A stretch of DNA of 64,000 nucleotides from Palsa-506 sp963836355 (GTDB taxonomy: Bacteria; Actinomycetota; Actinomycetes; Streptosporangiales; Streptosporangiaceae). Below are positions 59,299 through 64,000 of this stretch, in pieces; position 1 is the stretch's first letter; every line of letters starts with the position of its first letter. The stretch lies in NCBI GenBank assembly GCA_963836355.1, contig CAWIJO010000028.1:128125-192124 (forward strand). The letters are read 5' to 3'. A program made the position numbers and the translations under genes. The notes beneath the pieces are model-generated. The model saw only the letters and a program-made list of their open reading frames with translations, ran no database searches and was not told the origin of the DNA.

Positions 59299-59517
59299 GT
59301 GCGACCACATACGTATGAGATCATTTTCAAGGGCCAGGCGGGCACCACGCTACGCGCGGAATTCGACGACTGCGAGGTCACCACGGGCCCGGGCACGACA
59401 ACCCTTCGCGCCGAGCTGCCAGATCAGGCAGCCCTCTGCGGGCTCGTACTCCGGATCACCGGCCTCGGGCTTGAAGTCCTCCACTTGCATATCGTGGCGC
59501 CGCCACCCGGGCAATGA
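59299..59517 (+). CDS. Small protein of unknown function
   Basis: From GTG 59299 the product is 72 residues: a compact alternating pattern (TYEIIFKGQAGTTLRAEFDD, TTLRAELPDQAALCGLVLRI, GLGLEVLHLHIV). The ELPDQAALxGLxxRIxxLGLEVL pattern occurs in many short actinobacterial proteins, which look like a beta-alpha-beta fold, possibly for dimerisation; function unknown. Copy B of the 22-bp element lies 64 bases upstream. It is probably co-transcribed with the gene at 59566. Confidence 0.65.
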   Translation: MRPHTYEIIFKGQAGTTLRAEFDDCEVTTGPGTTTLRAELPDQAALCGLVLRITGLGLEVLHLHIVAPPPGQ

Positions 59518-59565
59518 TTGATCTCGCGCAGATCGGGGCGCACCCGGGAGGGTCAGGAGCAGGTA

Positions 59566-60228
59566 ATGATGACAGCTGCGCAGCCTGAGCGCCCGGTCAC
59601 TGAAGGCGTCCGCAGCCTTGAGGTGCGGTGGATCTTCCCGGGCCAGCTGGATACTGCGGTGGCCGGATGGTTCGGGCGCTTCCCGGCTCGGATGGAGTCC
59701 CGCGAAGACTCCTATCTCCTTGATCCGCATGTGCGCGGGCTGTCCATGAAGGTCCGCGGGGGCGTGGCACTTGATGTGAAGGTGTACTGCGGCAGCCCGG
59801 GAATCCTCGAGGTGGCGGGATGCGCCCGTGGTCGCCTGGAGTCCTGGCAGAAGTGGTCCTTTCCCTGTGGCCCCCTCAGCCAGGACAGCGGTAACCAGGC
59901 TGGTTGGAGGCCGGTAGGCAAGAGGCGGCGAATCAGCCGGTTCTCGCTGGCCAGCGGACGGATGTTGGCACGCGCCCCCGGGCTGGGCAAGGAGGCGCGG
60001 TGCGAGGTGGAACTCACCGAGGTCCGCATGCGAGGCGAGGCCTGGTGGACCCTCGGGTTCGAAGCGACAGGCCCCGCCGACGTGCTCCGGCGCGAACTCG
60101 CGGCCGCCGCCACTCTCGTATTCGCCGAGGCCCTGCCAGGCGGGGTGGAACCCGGCACGGATGCCTCCAGGTCCTATGCGGAGTGGCTTTGCCAGTGGCC
60201 GGATGCCGGGAGTGACGCCGGTGCCTGA
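59566..60228 (+). CDS. Protein of unknown function, possibly CYTH-like
   Basis: From ATG 59566 the product is 220 residues. A ggagcagg site precedes the start. The first half (SLEVRWIFPGQLD, ESREDSYLLDP, LSMKVRGGVALDVKVYCG, LESWQKWSFPCG) alternates short strands with charged residues, as in CYTH/VTC-type beta-barrels that bind phosphates or polyphosphate, but the diagnostic ExExK is not seen. The second half (LARAPGLGKEARCEVELTEVRMRGEAWWTLGFEATG in parts) is unfamiliar. The CYTH idea rests only on pattern and on PPK2 being nearby. Confidence 0.6.
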   Translation: MMTAAQPERPVTEGVRSLEVRWIFPGQLDTAVAGWFGRFPARMESREDSYLLDPHVRGLSMKVRGGVALDVKVYCGSPGILEVAGCARGRLESWQKWSFPCGPLSQDSGNQAGWRPVGKRRRISRFSLASGRMLARAPGLGKEARCEVELTEVRMRGEAWWTLGFEATGPADVLRRELAAAATLVFAEALPGGVEPGTDASRSYAEWLCQWPDAGSDAGA

Positions 60229-60450
60229 TTCTCAATCCCTTTGTCAGACGGCGATGGATGAGCTGCCAGATTGGTCCTGGTAGAGCTGTCGTCGCGGAGC
60301 ATGCCGGTGGACATTCACGCGAGCGCCGGGCTAGGACGGGAACGGCCTGGCGGCCCGCACCACCCGTTGCGGGGGAGGCGCGACATCGGTGCTGCAGGTG
60401 ATCGTTGAGGTGCCCGGCGGGTCGGCAGCCAAGAGCCTCGAGGCATCCAT
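60229..60450. other. Intergenic region with no recognised feature
   Basis: A 222-base gap between the unknown gene and the DedA remnant. I see no gene and no repeat in it. Confidence 0.4.
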
Positions 60451-60921
60451 ATGCACGCAATAGCAGCGGCCTCATCGGCGACGCAGTACGGCGCGTGGGC
60501 CTATCTGGCCGTCTTCGCGCTGATGGCGCTGTCGTTCGCCGGGATACCGGCAGTAGGAGCGGCGGCAGAAAGCCGTAGCCACGGCAGCGGCGATCTATGC
60601 GAAATGGGGACGTCTGGCCGTCTTTTTCACGTCGACTGTGATCTCCGGCATTCTGAGAATGAAGTATTCCCAGTTCGTAGTCTGGAATTTCGTCGTCGGT
60701 GCCGTGTATGTGCTGGCGGTCGGGCCCGCCGCCTACGGCGCGGGCAAGGTCTCGTCCGGCGAGCAGGACGGGGGCAGCCTGGGCGCACTGGTGGCCGGGC
60801 TGGCGATCGCGGCCGTTGCGCCTTGCTCGCGGCAAGGTATTTCCGCCGTCGCAAGGTCCGCAGGCTGCTGCCAGGCGCCGCCGGGGCCAGTCGCAACGAA
60901 GGCAGGTGTGAAGAGCTTTGA
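60451..60921 (+). pseudogene. DedA/SNARE-associated membrane protein, broken
   Basis: The start (ATG 60451) encodes a DedA-like first helix (YGAWAYLAVFALMALSFAGIP). At about 60570 the similarity jumps to the second frame: YAKWGRLAVFFTSTVISGILRM and FVVWNFVVGAVYVLAV, AAYGAGKVSSGE. At about 60820 it returns to the first frame (ALLAARYFRRRKVRRLLPG), ending at the stop 60919-60921. The central half with the Arg/Asp-containing re-entrant part is missing. So at least two frameshifts and one internal deletion are needed; I call it a pseudogene. The APC gene start overlaps its end. Confidence 0.75.
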
Positions 60922-62375
60922 TTAGCCCAGGCCGGAGTGGACGGTTGTTCGGCGGCGCTAGCAATCATGAGGCCCGCGGGCTGGCCCACGGGGTTGTCGG
61001 GCCGGCGCGGGTGATCGCGTTTGGAGCGAGCAACGTGGCCCCGGCAGGTGCGGTCGTCGGCGGCCTGGTCATCGTCGTGTCTTATGCCGGGTTCGCGTCT
61101 CCGCTGGTCGTGCTCGTCGCGTTCGCCGCGTCCCTGTGCTGCGCGAGCAGCATCGCGGAGTTCGCTCGCCGGCTGCCGTCGGCTGGCTCGCTGTACACCT
61201 ACAACAGCCACGGGTTAGGGCCGATCGGTGGTTTCCTGACCGGCTGGATGATGATCTTCGCGTACGCGCTGTACGTGCCCGCCGGCATTTCACTGACCAG
61301 CGCGTATGCGTCGCAACTGCTCGCCGACACGCTGCACGTGACCATCGCCGGCTGGGCGCTGTTCATGATCATCCTGGGGGCGGTGGTCCTGGTCGCGTAC
61401 CTGGGTATCGGAACCTCGTCCTCGGTCGACCTGGTCCTCGTTGCCGGGGAAGTAGCCGTCATCGCGGCACTCGCCATCACGATCCTGGTCAAGATCGGAC
61501 CTGCGCACTACTCGATTGCAGTCCTCTCACCGGCATCGTCGCCGAACGGCCAGCTCACCGACATCACGACTGCGATGATCTACGGCATCACCGCATTCGC
61601 CGGCTTCGAGGCGGCCGCAGCGCTCGGTGAAGAAGCGAGGAACACGCGTCGCTCCATCCCGATGAGCGCCATCGGCATCGTTGTCGTGACAGGAACCTTC
61701 TATCTGCTCGTCGTTTCCGCGGAGATGTTCGGTGCGGGGCGGCAAAGCATCCCCGGCTTCGCCCGGCAGAGCAATCCGCTGGGTTATCTCACCAGCAGGT
61801 ACTGGTCGCCATCAGCGCTGTGGGCCATCGAATTTGTGGTCGTGCTCACCGGCCTCGGCTTTGTCATCGCCTCCCTCAACGCAGCCATCCGGGTCCTGTT
61901 CGCCATGGGACGCGAACGGGCCCTTCCGCGACCGCTCGCCCGGCTGACCAGTCGCCATACCCCGGTGGTCTCGATTGGATTCGTCGCCGGGCTCACGCTC
62001 GTGCTCGGGCTGCCATTGATTTATGCATACGGCGGCGCGCGCACATTCGGCTATCTCGCCGGAGCTGGCGGGCTATCGGTTGTGCTCGTATACCTCGCCG
62101 TGAACATCGCGACCATCCGCGCGTTCCGCACCGAGTTCCGCGACGATTTCGGGCTCTGGCGACATCTGCTGGTCCCGGCAACGGCCGCCGTGCTGTTCTT
62201 GTTTCCCCTGTGGGGGATCCTTCATCCACGTGCGCACGGACTGGTGGATCTACTGCCCTTCGTGGCGCTCGGATGGCTTTTCCTTGGGGCCATCGCCGCT
62301 GGTGTCCTCCGGGCTCGACGGCCGATGAGCTTCGAGGCGCTAGGCAGAGTATTCATGCCCAGAAGCGGCAGGTAA
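60918..62375 (+). CDS. APC-family amino acid permease
   Basis: The 485-residue product has about 12 transmembrane segments with the APC features ASNVAPAGAVVGGLV, FARRLPSAGSLYTYN (about 80-94) and TAFAGFEAAAALGEEARNTRR (about 215-235). Takes up amino acids or amines; substrate unknown. The start is a TTG at 60918 or the TTG at 60945; neither has a good ribosome site, and the former overlaps the DedA remnant. The protein itself looks intact. Confidence 0.82.
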   Translation: MISPGRSGRLFGGASNHEARGLAHGVVGPARVIAFGASNVAPAGAVVGGLVIVVSYAGFASPLVVLVAFAASLCCASSIAEFARRLPSAGSLYTYNSHGLGPIGGFLTGWMMIFAYALYVPAGISLTSAYASQLLADTLHVTIAGWALFMIILGAVVLVAYLGIGTSSSVDLVLVAGEVAVIAALAITILVKIGPAHYSIAVLSPASSPNGQLTDITTAMIYGITAFAGFEAAAALGEEARNTRRSIPMSAIGIVVVTGTFYLLVVSAEMFGAGRQSIPGFARQSNPLGYLTSRYWSPSALWAIEFVVVLTGLGFVIASLNAAIRVLFAMGRERALPRPLARLTSRHTPVVSIGFVAGLTLVLGLPLIYAYGGARTFGYLAGAGGLSVVLVYLAVNIATIRAFRTEFRDDFGLWRHLLVPATAAVLFLFPLWGILHPRAHGLVDLLPFVALGWLFLGAIAAGVLRARRPMSFEALGRVFMPRSGR

Positions 62376-62520
62376 GTGGCCGGCCGCGGATGGTAGGCGC
62401 CGGGCGGGCCGGGTCGTCGCAGGGGAGTAAGGCGGCGATGGACAGTGACGGGCGAGTAGCTGGTTGCGGTCATTGCCCGGCTCATCGGCGCGCCGGGGCC
62501 AGCCAGTTCGGCTGCGGTCC

Positions 62521-62976
62521 TTCGATCCGTCCCGCGTCGCGGGCCTCGAGTGTGCCGCCTGGGTCGCTTACTATCGTCGGCGCTGCTCAGGCTGCTGGTC
62601 ACGGCGGTGAGCTTGCTGCGCGCCGGGCTGGGGATGAGCTGGCCGACAACGGTCGCGCGGCCTGGTTTGCGCTCCGTGCCATCCAGCTGTGGGCGCCAGT
62701 TTCCGGCAACGATCCAGCGCAGGCCCGGCGATTCATGCGGAGGTTCTACGCGCTGGTCAGGGCCGCCCATAGTCGCCCGCAGGACCCGGCGGAATCGGCG
62801 CGGCTCAAGGTCGAGTGGTGCCGCGTCCACCGGGAACCCAGCACTGGATACCGGGCGCGCGCGACGAACTGGTTGATGCGCTCGCGTGCCTGTACGCAGT
62901 CGTGTTCGGGGTAGCCGAATCCGATGTACGCCCGGCGGTGGTCCACCGCTGCGCCGCGATGGAGATCTCCGATTGA
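62521..62976 (+). pseudogene. Conserved hypothetical protein, broken by three frameshifts
   Basis: Reading across frames recovers one protein: FDPSRVAGLECAAWVAYYRRR (first frame, 62521 on, then a stop), LLRLLVTAVSLLRAGLGMSW (second frame, from 62583), AAWFALRAIQLWAPVSGNDPAQARRFMRRFYALV (in parts, third frame, from 62657, to KVEWCRVHRE), then DELVDALACLYAVVFGVAES and VHRCAAMEISD back in the first frame to the TGA at 62974-62976. This matches the pattern of an actinobacterial protein family I know only as hypothetical. Three or more frameshifts and an early stop mean it is not functional. Confidence 0.7.
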
Positions 62977-63373
62977 TGGGTCGCCCGGGGCAGACATGCC
63001 GGTCCGATTCAGCAGCGCGCTGGTGTCGGTTGTGGGTGCACGTGGCGTTCGGGTATACAGGAAACACGCATATCATCGCAGGTCGCACCCAGATGACGCT
63101 GCGTGACCATAGCAAATCGAACGGGTTCGCCGTATTGCTGCACCGGTTATTGAGAAGGCCACGGGATGCGCCGGCGAAAAGAGCCTATGCAGGCGGCGGG
63201 AAGTCCTCGGGGACGGACCTGGTGACGTCAGTGTCCGGCCGGCCTCCGCGGAATCCCGGCGAGCAGTAGCTGCCGGAAACGACGTGGGCCTGAAACGCCG
63301 GGCGGCTGCCCTGGCCGGGCAACGGCAACAGAGAGCAGCCGGGTGGGGGCGCATCTGCCGACGTGGTCAGTAA
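62977..63373. other. Intergenic region without a supported gene
   Basis: A 397-base stretch between the broken gene and the CPBP gene. Several short frames are open, but none has a recognisable pattern. Both flanks suggest decay, so remnants of older genes may be present. Confidence 0.4.
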
Positions 63374-64000
63374 ATGGTGAGCGCCGGTCGCTGCTTCGTG
63401 CAGACCGTGGGCGTCTTGGTCGTGTTCACCGTCGCGCGGGCGTTCGGGCTGCTGGGCCCGCCCGCGGTTTATGTCGGCGTCCTCATCGCAGTGCTGGTCT
63501 CGATCGCCTGGAGTGCGGGCGCAACACGCGTTGACCTCGGGCTTGGCCGAACGGATATGGGTGCGGGCTTGCGTTACGGGGCCGGTGCCTTCGGGGTTGT
63601 CTTGCTGGTTCTAGTGATGGCTGCCGTGATCCCGGTGACGAATGGCTTCCTGCACGATTCGCGAGCGCAGATCGGCGGCGGACGGCTGCTCTACGAGCTG
63701 GGGGTTTCGATCGTTTTGCTAACGGCGATCCCGGAGGAGCTCGCCTTCCGCGGCGTGCTGCTGGGGTCGGCGCTCAGGCTGTGGGGACCATGGCGCGCGA
63801 GCCTGATCACCTCGGCGCTGTTCGGGCTTTGGCACATCGCGCCGACCCTGCACACGATGTCGGATAACCGCGCGCTGGGCAGCGCCTCCGCAACTGTTGG
63901 CGGGCAGGTAATGCTGGTGCTTGGCTCGATTGCGGTTACGTTCGTCGCCGGTCTCATCTTCTGCTGGCTCAGACTGCGATCCAGGAGCCTGATCGCCCCG
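63374..64000 (+). CDS. CPBP-family intramembrane metalloprotease, partial
   Basis: The frame from ATG 63374 (or GTG 63377) runs off the right edge after 209 codons. It has several hydrophobic segments and the CPBP/Abi motifs IPEELAFRGVLLG (about 118-130, the EExxxR) and FGLWHIAPTLHT (about 150-161, the FxxxH), with a further helix (VMLVLGSIAVTFVAGLIF). These glutamate/histidine proteases act in the membrane, often on CAAX-like or self-immunity substrates. The C-terminus is outside the window. Confidence 0.85.
   Translation, partial: MVSAGRCFVQTVGVLVVFTVARAFGLLGPPAVYVGVLIAVLVSIAWSAGATRVDLGLGRTDMGAGLRYGAGAFGVVLLVLVMAAVIPVTNGFLHDSRAQIGGGRLLYELGVSIVLLTAIPEELAFRGVLLGSALRLWGPWRASLITSALFGLWHIAPTLHTMSDNRALGSASATVGGQVMLVLGSIAVTFVAGLIFCWLRLRSRSLIAP

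Noticed and set aside
62222..63115. A 297-codon minus-strand open frame over the decayed region
   Set aside because: Arg/Pro-rich composition without a pattern; the plus strand carries recognisable broken segments across the same bases.

Overview
The window is GC-rich (roughly 70%) and densely coded, with frequent GTG starts, and is clearly chromosomal DNA of a filamentous-type actinobacterium. The lineage markers are Lsr2, a WhiB-family protein in the wblA/whiB4 neighbourhood (two ArsA-like ATPases on one side, a bifunctional penicillin-binding protein on the other), DUF2516, DUF3180, DUF2520, DUF4177, a DUF222/HNH protein and a zinc-dependent protease of the DUF2342 type. The gene order resembles Streptomyces and Streptosporangiales chromosomes; I cannot name the genus from sequence alone.

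Layout. 1-4135: end of an AlaX-like tRNA editing gene, an XRE regulator with a DUF2516 membrane protein, then a large DUF222/HNH gene with repeat arrays. 4217-11074: BKACE enzyme, dtd, a TIM-barrel epimerase-like gene, radA, disA, a membrane-anchored unknown, mutY. 11161-14843: clpC, lsr2 and a small membrane protein. 15055-19925: an endonuclease Q/UvrD helicase fusion, then a c-di-AMP (ydaO-type) riboswitch in front of an NlpC/P60 hydrolase. 19971-35631: a long minus-strand housekeeping block (lysS, coaX, panC, DUF2520, DUF3180, folK, folB, folP, a DUF2156 lysyltransferase-like gene, folE, ftsH, hpt, tilS, zinc protease, dacB). 35702-47897: ppa, a Crp-type regulator, MBL and NUDIX hydrolases, RidA, DUF4177, an SPFH protein, two ArsA-like ATPases, wblA, a bifunctional PBP, a YqeY-like protein and a metallophosphoesterase. 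A tRNA-Pro(CGG) lies at 47915-47991.

After the tRNA the character changes to accessory and transport functions: MFS exporter, SulP anion transporter, P-type cation ATPase, PPK2 polyphosphate kinase and a DUF7144 membrane protein, all on the minus strand and probably one transcription unit. A MalT-like LuxR regulator, two unknown genes, a broken DedA gene, an APC permease, a second broken gene reconstructed across three reading frames, and the start of a CPBP membrane protease follow.

How the parts connect. DisA makes c-di-AMP, and the riboswitch at 18655-18812 should sense it and control a wall hydrolase 9 kb away. The fol genes form one pathway. In the accessory part, an identical 22-bp element with an internal inverted repeat occurs twice, flanking the LuxR gene: once upstream of the DUF7144-PPK2-ATPase-SulP chain and once upstream of the small gene at 59299, in the same orientation relative to each. 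This is my best candidate for an undescribed regulon. The endonuclease Q/helicase fusion is the most unusual protein. A third theme is the many short tandem repeats inside genes, in promoters and at gene ends, which points to a genome prone to replication slippage.
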